Assembly (NCBI GenBank): GCA_030019105.1
Contig: JASEGY010000137.1
Span: forward strand, 1-8,279
Reading direction: 5' to 3'
Source of the DNA: a bacterium
GTDB taxonomy: Bacteria; UBA9089; JASEGY01
Length of the DNA stretch: 8,279 bases
Below, one piece after another: positions 1 to 6,940 of this stretch (its first letter is position 1; every line of letters begins with the position of its first letter). A program made the translations under genes and the position numbers. The notes below the pieces were generated by a model. It had not been told where the DNA came from. It did no database searches and worked only from the letters and a program-made list of their open reading frames with translations.

Positions 1-267
1 AGATGCGCACGCGCTCTCAGGGCCAAAACTTTAGGCGTTTTTGTTAGTCACGGTTCCGCCTAATAGCTCTATTGGGCTCCATAAGCATGAGGAGAATGAA
101 GAGATGTATTTTATTTTAGAAGGAAGAGGGATAATGACTGTCAATAATGAAGAAATGGAGGTTAGTACTGGAGACTTAATACTGTGAATAAGTCAGGTGA
201 CTCTCATGGATTAAGAAATGAATACGACCAGGATATCAAAATCCTTGTGGTTGAAGTAAAGATATAG
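1..267 (+). pseudogene. Cupin-domain protein, 3' part, broken by two frame changes
   Basis: This is the tail of a small single-domain cupin; its start lies beyond the window. The middle (about 47-184) reads VTVPPNSSIGLHKH..., then EENEEMYFILEGRG, then EVSTGDLIL. It fits cupin motif 1 exactly: HxH, four residues, Glu, six residues, Gly, the usual metal site. A stop at 185-187 ends that frame. The remainder continues in frame 1 from about 184 as VNKSGDSHGLRN...ILVVEVKI to a stop at 265-267; GDSHGLRN is cupin motif 2 with its His and Asn. Upstream of about 46 the frame is also 1 (AKTLGVFVSH), because the middle frame has a stop at 32-34. Two compensating indels, near 46-50 and near 182-184, therefore explain the reading. 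Family members often bind or isomerise small sugars or act in metabolism, so it may once have belonged to the downstream operon. Sequencing or assembly error is an alternative to real decay. Confidence 0.72.
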
Positions 268-325
268 ATATCTTGGGGATGGATCACCTTACTGTGATAG
301 CTTGCGGCTAAAAGTTATCAGGTTG

Positions 326-387
326 CCAGGTTCAAAGTTCAAGGTTGGTCACCTTGCGCTATTTGAACTGTGAACCTTGAACCATGG
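326..387. repeat. Imperfect inverted repeat built from GGTTCAA/TTGAACC heptamers
   Basis: The arms 326-346 and 366-387 can pair over about 21 positions around a 19-base loop. Pairing gives 18 Watson-Crick pairs and one G-T pair, with two mismatches and an unpaired A at 384. The arms consist of tetramers GTTC (330, 337) and GAAC (365, 372, 379, 387, 394) spaced every 7-8 bases, so this is a heptad-phased repeat rather than a typical terminator. There is no T-tract after the stem. It could fold as DNA or RNA; any function is unknown. Confidence 0.65.
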
Positions 388-451
388 AACTGAGAACCTA
401 AGCAGTTAACCGTAAAGTTTCACAAGAAAATGGACGGTTTTGAACCGTGCC
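371..451 (+). repeat. Left copy of an inverted flanking repeat, with hairpin
   Basis: Two blocks here recur on the opposite strand at 8226-8278. Block one is TGAACCTTGAACC (371-383), 13 of 13 identical. Block two (418-451) begins TTTCACAAGAAAATGGACG, 19 of 19 identical, followed by 15 bases with 12 identical. The blocks are 34 bases apart here and only 6 apart in the other copy, so they behave as modules. Bases 432-439 (GGACGGTT) pair with 443-448 and 450-451 around a TTG loop, with G449 bulged. The copy ends 23 bases before the aldo/keto reductase start. Confidence 0.7.
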
Positions 452-464
452 GATATCTTCTATT

Positions 465-470
465 GGAGGT
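465..470 (+). promoter_or_regulatory. Ribosome binding site that fixes the aldo/keto reductase start at 475
   Basis: GGAGGT lies five bases (from the last G of GGAGG) before the ATG at 475. The in-frame ATG at 430 lies inside the repeated element and has no Shine-Dalgarno sequence; its extra 15 residues do not look like family sequence. The start at 475 is therefore preferred. Confidence 0.85.
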
Positions 471-474
471 GAAG

Positions 475-1572
475 ATGCAAACTCGCCGACTTGGTAAAAC
501 AGAATTAATGGTCTCGTGTATTGGACTGGGTGGGCTGGGAATACTGAGTAAATATCATAATGATTATGATACTACTTCTACAATTATTAATCTTGCTATA
601 GATAACGGAGTGAACTTTATTGATACTGCCCGATGGTATGAAGATAGTGAGGATAGAATTGGTGAGGTAATGAAGTATAGAAGAAAAGAATGTTATCTTG
701 CTACTAAAACATTAAAACGCAGTGCCCAAAAGGCAGCAGAAGAGATTGATATTAGTCTGGAATGTCTTAAGACTGATAAAATTGACCTTTACCAGATTCA
801 CCACATTCAGTGGGAAAATGAGTTGGAGGAAATATTAGCTTCGGATGGAGCTTTAAAGGCTCTAAAAGATGCACAAAAAGAAGGAAAGATTGACTACATA
901 GGTGTTACAGGACACAGACCTGAAATAATTCGTAAGGCTATTGAAACAGGAGAATTTGATGTCATTCAAATTCCTTACAATCCTATGGATATGCAGTTAT
1001 TTAAAGAAATTATTCCTATTGCTAACAAAATGGATTTAGGCATTATCGTTATGAAGGCTTTATGTGGAGGTCTTTTAAGTGAGGTGAGCGATGTAACTTT
1101 AGCCCTTAGATTTCTTCTTTCGCATAATATTTCTACAGTTATTTTAGGAATGAGTACTACCGAACATGTGCTATTGGATACAAAAATCGGACAAGAATTT
1201 ACCCCTCTTTCTATAGAGGAAAAGGAAAGACTTTTTGAAAATGCAGAGAGATTAGGTAAAGATTTCTGTAGACAATGTGGCTATTGCCTCCCTGTGTGTT
1301 CATCTAAATTGCAAATACCCGACATTTTCCGTTTTGAGAAATACCTTACTATTTATAAAACCGGACACTGGGCAAAGAAACAATATCAAGCATTAGAGGT
1401 GAAAGTAGATGCATGTACGGAATGTGGCGAGTGTGAGACAATCTGTCCCTATCAACTTTCTATTCGTAAGATGTTAATACCGGCTCATAAAGAATTAATA
1501 GCAGATGTGACCTCCCGTGAAATTGCATATCATGGTGGGGAAAGTTTCTTCTCCCCTGGTAGGAGGAGTTAA
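475..1572 (+). CDS. Aldo/keto reductase with C-terminal two-cluster ferredoxin-like domain
   Basis: A cytosolic oxidoreductase of 365 residues, of the type grouped as COG1453. The N-terminal TIM barrel (about 1-250) has the aldo/keto reductase pattern: GLGGLG near 17-22, and the expected tetrad D50 (FIDTA), Y55, K78 (LATKT) and H109 (DLYQIH). The C-terminal part carries two CX2CX2CX3C motifs, C265/C268/C271/C275 and C314/C317/C320/C324 (the last followed by Pro), each fit to bind a [4Fe-4S] cluster. Known relatives share this layout; electrons probably pass between the clusters and a reduced or oxidised carbonyl or alcohol, but the substrate is not readable. It is the first gene of a plus-strand operon; the TIM-barrel gene starts 19 bases after its stop. 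The last roughly 15 residues (GGESFFSPGRRS) are not conserved-looking and overlap a small hairpin before the next ribosome site. Confidence 0.92.
   Translation: MQTRRLGKTELMVSCIGLGGLGILSKYHNDYDTTSTIINLAIDNGVNFIDTARWYEDSEDRIGEVMKYRRKECYLATKTLKRSAQKAAEEIDISLECLKTDKIDLYQIHHIQWENELEEILASDGALKALKDAQKEGKIDYIGVTGHRPEIIRKAIETGEFDVIQIPYNPMDMQLFKEIIPIANKMDLGIIVMKALCGGLLSEVSDVTLALRFLLSHNISTVILGMSTTEHVLLDTKIGQEFTPLSIEEKERLFENAERLGKDFCRQCGYCLPVCSSKLQIPDIFRFEKYLTIYKTGHWAKKQYQALEVKVDACTECGECETICPYQLSIRKMLIPAHKELIADVTSREIAYHGGESFFSPGRRS
1537..1556 (+). promoter_or_regulatory. Small hairpin at the gene junction, before the next ribosome site
   Basis: GGGGAAAG (1537-1544) can pair with CTT plus TCCCC (1548-1550 and 1552-1556), with C1551 bulged and a TTT loop. 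It sits inside the last codons of the reductase, 17 bases before AGGAGG at 1574. It has no T-tract, so it is not a terminator. It might affect translation or mRNA stability, but a stem of this size can arise by chance. Confidence 0.25.
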
Positions 1573-1573
1573 T

Positions 1574-1579
1574 AGGAGG
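1574..1579 (+). promoter_or_regulatory. Ribosome binding site of the TIM-barrel gene
   Basis: AGGAGG stands 12 bases before the ATG at 1592, a rather long spacing. It supports that ATG over the in-frame ATG at 1517, which lies inside the reductase gene and would add 25 residues unlike the family start (true start MKLGIFLAVYNH). Confidence 0.7.
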
Positions 1580-1591
1580 GAGAATTTTCAG

Positions 1592-2551
1592 ATGAAATTA
1601 GGTATTTTTCTTGCTGTTTACAACCATGTAAATTTAGATGAGGCACTTAAGGATGTATCTGAACGAGGGTTTCAAAGCGTTGAGTTCCCGGTCAGTCGAG
1701 GCGCACCACACTTAGATATAGATAAAATATTACAGGGTAACAATGCCCGGAAGTTTAAGCAAAAGGTTGCACAGTATGGCTTGACTATCTCAGCCCTTAG
1801 TAACCATCAGGAAAGCCAACTTGTGTTAGGTCCTCATCACCGGGACACAGATCGCTTTTGTGAAGGCACACCTGAAGAAAAGATCAAATATGGAATCGAA
1901 CGGATAAAAAAGACAGCTCAAGCAGCATCAGCCCTTGAAGTTCCGATTGTCTGTGGTTTCTGTGGATGTGAGGATTACTCAAGATGGTTCCCTTGGCCTG
2001 ATGAACACGGATGGGAAAAAATGGCAGATACTTTTGTCGCTCGTTGGAATGACATCCTTGATACATTTGTTAAGTATGGAGTCAAATTTGCCCATGAGTG
2101 TCATCCAAAAGAGTATGCCTATAATATCGAGACAGCCGAGATTACAGTCTCTTTATTGGGTGGACGCAAAGAATGGGGATTTAACCTTGACCCAGCCAAT
2201 CTCTTACTATCTGGTGTGGATCCTGTTGTGTTCATTCAAACGCTTGGGGATCGTATCTATCATGTCCATGCAAAAGATGGTGAGATTGTTAAGCATAATA
2301 TAAAACGTTCAGGGCTTTTAGCTCATGGGAATTGGGCACGAATTGACCGGGGGTTTAGATTTAGAATCCCTGGATGGGGTGATATCTCCTGGAAAAGGAT
2401 AATCACAGAACTTCAACTTGTTGGATATAACCATGTCTTATCTTTTGAACACGAAGATGCTACAATGAGTAGAGAGGATGGTATTACAAAGGCGTTTGAT
2501 TATCTAAAACCGTTAATAATAAATAAACCATTTGAAGGACAGTGGTGGTAA
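1592..2551 (+). CDS. Sugar phosphate isomerase/epimerase-like TIM-barrel protein (xylose isomerase-like)
   Basis: A soluble 319-residue protein of the AP-endonuclease-2/xylose-isomerase-like TIM-barrel superfamily, which includes IolE, IolI and several sugar epimerases. Such enzymes use a divalent metal to isomerise, epimerise or dehydrate sugars and related polyols. Probable metal ligands sit at strand ends: E169 in FAHECHP, D200 in FNLDPANL, H226 in YHVHAKD and E286 in LSFEHED. The start of the barrel (KLGIFLAVYN), with residues DEALKDVSERGFQSVEFP forming the first helix and second strand, is typical. Length is normal for the group. It lies between a Fe-S reductase and a ROK kinase, 42 bases before the latter, so all three probably act on one carbohydrate. 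The exact reaction cannot be assigned; a true AP endonuclease is unlikely given the sugar-enzyme neighbours. Confidence 0.88.
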   Translation: MKLGIFLAVYNHVNLDEALKDVSERGFQSVEFPVSRGAPHLDIDKILQGNNARKFKQKVAQYGLTISALSNHQESQLVLGPHHRDTDRFCEGTPEEKIKYGIERIKKTAQAASALEVPIVCGFCGCEDYSRWFPWPDEHGWEKMADTFVARWNDILDTFVKYGVKFAHECHPKEYAYNIETAEITVSLLGGRKEWGFNLDPANLLLSGVDPVVFIQTLGDRIYHVHAKDGEIVKHNIKRSGLLAHGNWARIDRGFRFRIPGWGDISWKRIITELQLVGYNHVLSFEHEDATMSREDGITKAFDYLKPLIINKPFEGQWW

Positions 2552-2593
2552 GTCATTTTGTCCTGATTCAATAATATTAGAGGAAGGTAACAA

Positions 2594-3562
2594 ATGAGAG
2601 ACGAACCATTCATAATTGGAGTTGATCTGGGTGGAACTAAAATTTTAGCCGTTGTCTGTGATAAAACAGGCAATATTATAGCACGAGCTCAATGTGAGAC
2701 CTTAGCATCAGAAGGTAAGGATTTTGTTATAGATAGAATGGTATGGCTTATAGATAAGCTCCTGAATGATAATCTACTTGACAGGCAATATTGGTTGGGT
2801 GTTGGCGTAGGATTTCCTGGATTGGTAAATCATAAGGATGGAATTGCTTACAGTTCTATTATGCTACCAGGTTGGCATAATGTCCCATTAAGTGTTATTC
2901 TTACAGAAAGACTTCATACCAAGGTCATTATTGATAACGATGCAAATGCAGCTACATTTGGAGAATGGTGGATTGGAGCAGGCAAAAATGCTAAGACATT
3001 TCTCTGTCTTACTATTGGTACGGGAATTGGTGGTGGTATTATTATCAATGACAGGTTGTATCGTGGGCCTGATGGAACAGCGGGTGAGTTTGGAAATATG
3101 AGCATCCAATACAATGGAGGTCAATGTACTTGTGGAAATCAAGGATGCCTGAATGTATTAGCCTCGGGTACAGCTATAGCTAAGCGAGCTATGGAGCAGA
3201 TCCGAGAGGGAGTTAATGACAGTATATTAGAGATCGTAGATGGTAATGTTGAGCGCATCACAGCTGAAGTTGTTGCTATGGCAGCCAGGGATGGCGACCC
3301 TCTTGCCAAACAAATTATCAGTGAAGCGGCAAGGTTTCTGGGAGTCGGCATTACAAATTTAGTCAACATCTTTAATCCGGATATGGTAGTTCTAAGTGGT
3401 GGAGTAACCCAAATCGGAGAGGGATATTTTAGCGAAATTCGCAGCGAAGTTAATGATCGTGCATTTGATATACCTGCTCAACGAGTAAAAATTGTGCCTG
3501 CGGCTTTAGGGTTAGAAGCAGGAGCAATAGGTGCTGCCGGTATCCTACTGACAACTCTCTGA
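2594..3562 (+). CDS. ROK-family sugar kinase, glucokinase-like, with altered zinc/sugar motif
   Basis: A 322-residue cytosolic protein of the ROK family, whose enzymes phosphorylate hexoses or N-acetylhexosamines with ATP. The phosphate loop DLGGTK is at 11-16, the catalytic Asp is D116 in IIDNDANA, and the nucleotide-site GTGIGGG is at 142-148; a second glycine-rich segment, VVLSGGV, is near 265-271. There is no N-terminal winged helix, so it is a kinase-type member and not a repressor. The zinc region keeps C178, C180 and C185 (CxCGxxGC). However, the usual His of GExGH is N168 (GEFGN), and the usual Glu of GCLE is N187, so zinc binding and sugar contact may be altered. AGGAAGG at 2581-2587 is a good ribosome site. 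It is the last gene of the operon, and its final 18 bases overlap the end of the opposite-strand STAND gene. Confidence 0.9.
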   Translation: MRDEPFIIGVDLGGTKILAVVCDKTGNIIARAQCETLASEGKDFVIDRMVWLIDKLLNDNLLDRQYWLGVGVGFPGLVNHKDGIAYSSIMLPGWHNVPLSVILTERLHTKVIIDNDANAATFGEWWIGAGKNAKTFLCLTIGTGIGGGIIINDRLYRGPDGTAGEFGNMSIQYNGGQCTCGNQGCLNVLASGTAIAKRAMEQIREGVNDSILEIVDGNVERITAEVVAMAARDGDPLAKQIISEAARFLGVGITNLVNIFNPDMVVLSGGVTQIGEGYFSEIRSEVNDRAFDIPAQRVKIVPAALGLEAGAIGAAGILLTTL

Positions 3563-6500
3563 TACCACCAGGGGATATTCACCAAGCACCTTAACTTTCT
3601 CCTTTGATAAATACCAATCGTTCAAAACAAACTCTATCTTATCTACAGAAGATATTCCCAGTTCACAATCACGTAACCTTTCTATCTCCGTAGATAATTC
3701 CATTAGGTTTTCTCTATTCTTGAATCTTAAGAGAGTTATATGGGCTGAGATATTCTTATATCTGGCATCAACCTCACTGCCAATACCTAACCTGCCTGCT
3801 TCATTTCTAAGTTCCTCTCGAATTGCATTCAGAGTCCCATCACTAAAGAATCCGTGGGCCATTACGCAACTGGTAGTTGCGGTTACTCCTCTAAAATGCA
3901 CTCTGAAAGGTCTGTGAGGAGAAAATACCCTGGAGAAAGTCTGTTTATATTCTTCGATAGGTACATCCTTCAGGCGAAATGACTCTGAGGCGTTTATCAA
4001 ACTCATAACAGTTATGTGGAATTCATTGGGCTTATGGTAATAATGATCAGGTGCTATCGTTCTTAATTTATCACTTAATTTGCTCAGAATCTGAATACAT
4101 TCCTCAGATGGTCTGATAATTAGGGAAATCCCCAGACGTTTGTCTTGATCTTTATTTAATAGGTGAGGATCAATAACAGGGTTTGCCTCTATCAAGTTTA
4201 CTCTTGCTTCCGGCCAGAGTTCATCAAAAAATTTTGACCGAATCTCCTTAACACACTTCCCCTTATAGATATCCACTTTGGAATAAAAATATGTCTCTGG
4301 CGAATCAAGTTCTAATATTACCTGGTTAAATAACTTGCAAGTATCCTCCAAATGAGCATAGTGGATGCTTTCGAGATTTTTTATTGCTTTTGCAAGAGAC
4401 TCAGCAGCTTGCTTGTAATCTTTTTTTCTTCGATGTATTTCTCCCAGTCCCTTGAAGTTCATAGCCATACCATATGGACTGTTTAAGTCCTCAACATCAG
4501 CCATCTTTAAACCTTTCTCAAATTGCTTCATGGCATCTGTCAGGTTCCCCTCCGCTAAATTAATCTCGCCAAGATTGGTTAAAACGCAAGATATTCCTTT
4601 CCTATTACCAATCCTGTTAAATATTTGGTAACTTTCCTCAAAATACTCCCGTGCTTTCTTTATTTTCCCCTGAGCCTGGGCTAACATCCCTAATTGGCGG
4701 AAGTCACGGGCAATATTTCTTTCATTTCCCACCTCTTGATCAATCTTCAGAGCTTCCATTAGCAATTTATAAGCCTCTTCATACTCACCCAAACGTCGCA
4801 GGGTTGCTGCCAGACGACGCTGAGTTACTGCCGTTTCTATTTTTGACAATCCCTTCCTCATTTCCAGGGCATTTTTTAACCTGGCTTGTGATTCTTTATA
4901 TCTGCCCATATGATATAGGATAACGCCAACCAGATGAATCCCTGTAGCAAGTGTTTCCTTATCTACCTTCTTATCTGCCGCATGTTCCTCAGCAATTTTC
5001 ACACTTTCGCGATATACATCTTCAGCTTTTTGATACTTTCCTTCGTCACTATGTATAAAACCAAGCCGATGTAATATAATAGCTTGCCCCTGATAATCAG
5101 GCGTATCTTTGTAAATTTTATGAGCTACCTCATAATGTTTCATAGCTTGCTCATGCTCGCCAAGCGAATAGTAAAAGAGACCTAAATGTTCACTAAAATC
5201 AGCTACTCTGTCAGATAACTGAGAGTTTTGTTTGCATATCTCTAAGCACGTTTCTATAATTTCCAACCCCTCCTTCCAGTAACCTCTCTGAAGCAAAAAA
5301 CCATAAGCATACTTAGTCTCCGAAGACATTTTTAACATAGCGTCTGTAAACTCAAGATATGAGTTACGCTCCTCTTCCTCTTCCTTTTCCTTTTCCTTTT
5401 CCTTATGCTTATGCTTATTGTACCATCGCATAGCAGCCAAAATATTCTCTCGTTCAATCTCTAATTTATCAAACTTATCTCTATTCTCCTTAGCATATTC
5501 GCGGAAGTATTTGACCATGCCATTATAATATACCATATAATTTGGATGCTCCATCAACATAATCTCTGCAAAAGATTGAATAACCGGGTGCAAGACATAT
5601 CTTTCGTTACCAATAGATTTAACCAGGGACAGGTTTGTTAGTAAGAGTAGTTTCTGCATCGCTTCTTCTTCTTCACCCCAAATTTTCTTTACAGCATTGA
5701 TACTGAATGTTTTTCCGCCAAACACACTTAGCATAGCAAAGAATTTCTGCCAAGATGGATCTCGCCCAGATGGATTTAACCAATCGTATGTCAACTTTAT
5801 TGAGGTACGCACCCCACGATCTTGAAATTCCAGAAAAGAAAGAAGACTTTGGTCGTCATAGGATCTTAGCAAAGCAGGTAATTCATCAATACGAATTTTA
5901 GATTCCTTCGCCCGTTTTGCACACAACTCTATTGCTAATGGCAAATCACCTAATATTTCACATATTTCATTAACATATTGTTTTTCATTATCTGGGATTG
6001 AATCCTTGCATGCATTTTCAAAAAGCATTATCGAAAACTTTCTGTCTATCTTCAGTTGAATTTCATTCAGCCAGCTAACAGCAGTGAAATGTCGACTGGT
6101 AAGAATTATTGTACAAAATTCACAAATATTTTCTAAAGACCGTATCACCTCAGAATTCTCGATATTATCCAGACAGAGTAAAGTATTCGGATTTCGCTCA
6201 AGTAAAGACCGTACTTCTGTTATCTTCTTATATAGTCGGAGGTTAAGAATTTCAGTGTCAGAAAATTCTCTGGCAATAGTATTTAAAATATCTTCGAAGC
6301 TACTTTCTAATGCTTTATGCCAAATAATTCCACCAGTGAAATGTTCCTTAAGGTTGCATACAACCTTAGAGGCTAAAGTTGTCTTTCCCACACCAGGTGA
6401 TCCCCAGATAAGAATATTTTCCTTATTTTTAAGCCTTTGCTCAACATCAGCCAATTCCCTTTCCCTTCCGATAAACTTTTCAAAAGTAAGTGGGGGCAAG

Positions 6501-6937
6501 ATAAGTACTTTCTGACTCAGATCAAACACTCCACTGCGTGTTGACCAGAAATCAGGTGCCTTATTAGCAATTTCGCTATAGAGATACTTAGTTGTCCAGA
6601 ATACAAATCCCCAATTTTGTTTAAAGAAGGCTTCTCGTTGATAATTAATATATCCCCACAATTCAGGAAGGGCTTCTTCCCCAAGTTCTTCCATATAAAG
6701 GCATATTACCAGATGCTCAGCAGGATCAAGGTGTTGGAGTAATTTTAACGGATTTTTCTGTTCATTGGTGATGGAGAAGCTATGTATTGGTATTGCAAGT
6801 TTACCTTTTAATTTACATATAATATTTTCTCGTTCAACTATCTTATCATAAATACAAAAGATAAGACAACCTGTCGAAATATTATTCAGCATCGTAGATA
6901 GACGATGAATCCCTTGTTCAACCATTTCTATTGACAT
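3545..6937 (-). CDS. STAND NTPase: alpha/beta N-domain, NB-ARC, TPR repeats and C-terminal 2H phosphoesterase
   Basis: A 1130-residue signalling NTPase, probably cytosolic, with no membrane segment seen. Residues 1-140 form an alpha/beta domain ending in APDFWSTRSGVF (128-138 region); it resembles domains preceding NTPases in other STAND proteins but I cannot name it. NB-ARC-like module: Walker A GSPGVGKTT (179-187), Walker B LLCLD with D257, sensor Arg R282 (LTSR), DLPL at 331-334, and a winged helix ending in LHPVIQ (H450, the likely MHD equivalent). A Lys/His/Glu stretch (508-524) leads to about seven TPRs with centres every 39-45 residues (579-855). The C-terminal 190 residues match a 2H phosphoesterase: H974-I-T and H1066-I-T, 92 residues apart, each on a predicted strand. 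Known 2H enzymes act on cyclic or 2'-5'-linked phosphodiesters. GGAG six bases before the ATG lies in the preceding gene, giving coupled translation. A defence or stress-response role is inferred. Confidence 0.88.
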   Translation of the reverse strand: MSIEMVEQGIHRLSTMLNNISTGCLIFCIYDKIVERENIICKLKGKLAIPIHSFSITNEQKNPLKLLQHLDPAEHLVICLYMEELGEEALPELWGYINYQREAFFKQNWGFVFWTTKYLYSEIANKAPDFWSTRSGVFDLSQKVLILPPLTFEKFIGRERELADVEQRLKNKENILIWGSPGVGKTTLASKVVCNLKEHFTGGIIWHKALESSFEDILNTIAREFSDTEILNLRLYKKITEVRSLLERNPNTLLCLDNIENSEVIRSLENICEFCTIILTSRHFTAVSWLNEIQLKIDRKFSIMLFENACKDSIPDNEKQYVNEICEILGDLPLAIELCAKRAKESKIRIDELPALLRSYDDQSLLSFLEFQDRGVRTSIKLTYDWLNPSGRDPSWQKFFAMLSVFGGKTFSINAVKKIWGEEEEAMQKLLLLTNLSLVKSIGNERYVLHPVIQSFAEIMLMEHPNYMVYYNGMVKYFREYAKENRDKFDKLEIERENILAAMRWYNKHKHKEKEKEKEEEEERNSYLEFTDAMLKMSSETKYAYGFLLQRGYWKEGLEIIETCLEICKQNSQLSDRVADFSEHLGLFYYSLGEHEQAMKHYEVAHKIYKDTPDYQGQAIILHRLGFIHSDEGKYQKAEDVYRESVKIAEEHAADKKVDKETLATGIHLVGVILYHMGRYKESQARLKNALEMRKGLSKIETAVTQRRLAATLRRLGEYEEAYKLLMEALKIDQEVGNERNIARDFRQLGMLAQAQGKIKKAREYFEESYQIFNRIGNRKGISCVLTNLGEINLAEGNLTDAMKQFEKGLKMADVEDLNSPYGMAMNFKGLGEIHRRKKDYKQAAESLAKAIKNLESIHYAHLEDTCKLFNQVILELDSPETYFYSKVDIYKGKCVKEIRSKFFDELWPEARVNLIEANPVIDPHLLNKDQDKRLGISLIIRPSEECIQILSKLSDKLRTIAPDHYYHKPNEFHITVMSLINASESFRLKDVPIEEYKQTFSRVFSPHRPFRVHFRGVTATTSCVMAHGFFSDGTLNAIREELRNEAGRLGIGSEVDARYKNISAHITLLRFKNRENLMELSTEIERLRDCELGISSVDKIEFVLNDWYLSKEKVKVLGEYPLVVSESCQ
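3563..4135 (-). other. 2H phosphoesterase domain of the STAND protein
   Basis: This stretch encodes residues 935-1125. Two copies of hxHxT on beta strands (EFHITVMSL and SAHITLLRF) give the paired His/Thr active site of LigT/AKAP7-like 2H enzymes. The first follows a strand-helix unit (GISLIIRP, then ECIQILSKLSDKL). Between the motifs, FRVHFRGVTATTSCVMAHGF and a helix LNAIREELRNEAGRL fit the strand-helix order of a second lobe. Both His and both Thr are present, so activity is plausible. HIT codons are at 4010-4018 and 3734-3742. Confidence 0.85.
4373..5203 (-). other. TPR array of the STAND protein, about seven repeats
   Basis: Residues 579-855 contain repeats with the turn pattern LGxxxxA: SLGEHEQA, DEGKYQKA, HMGRYKES, RLGEYEEA, AQGKIKKA, AEGNLTDA and RKKDYKQA. 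The turns fall near residues 593, 633, 678, 717, 757, 797 and 838. The period is about 40 residues, as in the longer TPR type common in STAND proteins, where the repeats usually sense a ligand or partner. Confidence 0.88.
5371..5418. repeat. In-frame hexanucleotide microsatellite in the STAND gene
   Basis: Eight hexamers in a row on the plus strand: CCTCTT twice, CCTTTT three times, CCTTAT once, then GCTTAT twice. On the coding strand they give HK, EK and EE dipeptides (about residues 508-523). Each unit is two codons, so gain or loss of a unit by slippage would keep the frame and change only the length of a charged linker between the winged helix and the TPRs. Confidence 0.8.
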
Positions 6938-6940
6938 TTG

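Larger units (their letters stand above)
268..474. other. Repeat-rich non-coding region between the cupin remnant and the metabolic operon
   Basis: No credible gene lies here. The segment holds a run of GGTTCAA/TTGAACC heptamer units, an imperfect inverted repeat (326-387), a short palindromic element that recurs inverted at the far end of the window (418-451), and the ribosome binding site of the aldo/keto reductase gene. The operon promoter must lie here or further upstream, but I see no convincing -35/-10 pair. Confidence 0.7.

Noticed and set aside
283..298. Small hairpin ATCAC/GTGAT after the cupin remnant as a terminator
   Set aside because: Only five base pairs and no T-tract follows.
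430..474. A 15-residue N-terminal extension of the aldo/keto reductase starting at ATG 430
   Set aside because: The ATG is part of the repeated element, lacks a ribosome site, and the residues are not family-like; ATG 475 has a strong GGAGGT.
1517..1591. Earlier start of the TIM-barrel gene inside the reductase gene
   Set aside because: The extra 25 residues are unlike the family, no suitable ribosome site precedes it, and AGGAGG at 1574 favours ATG 1592.
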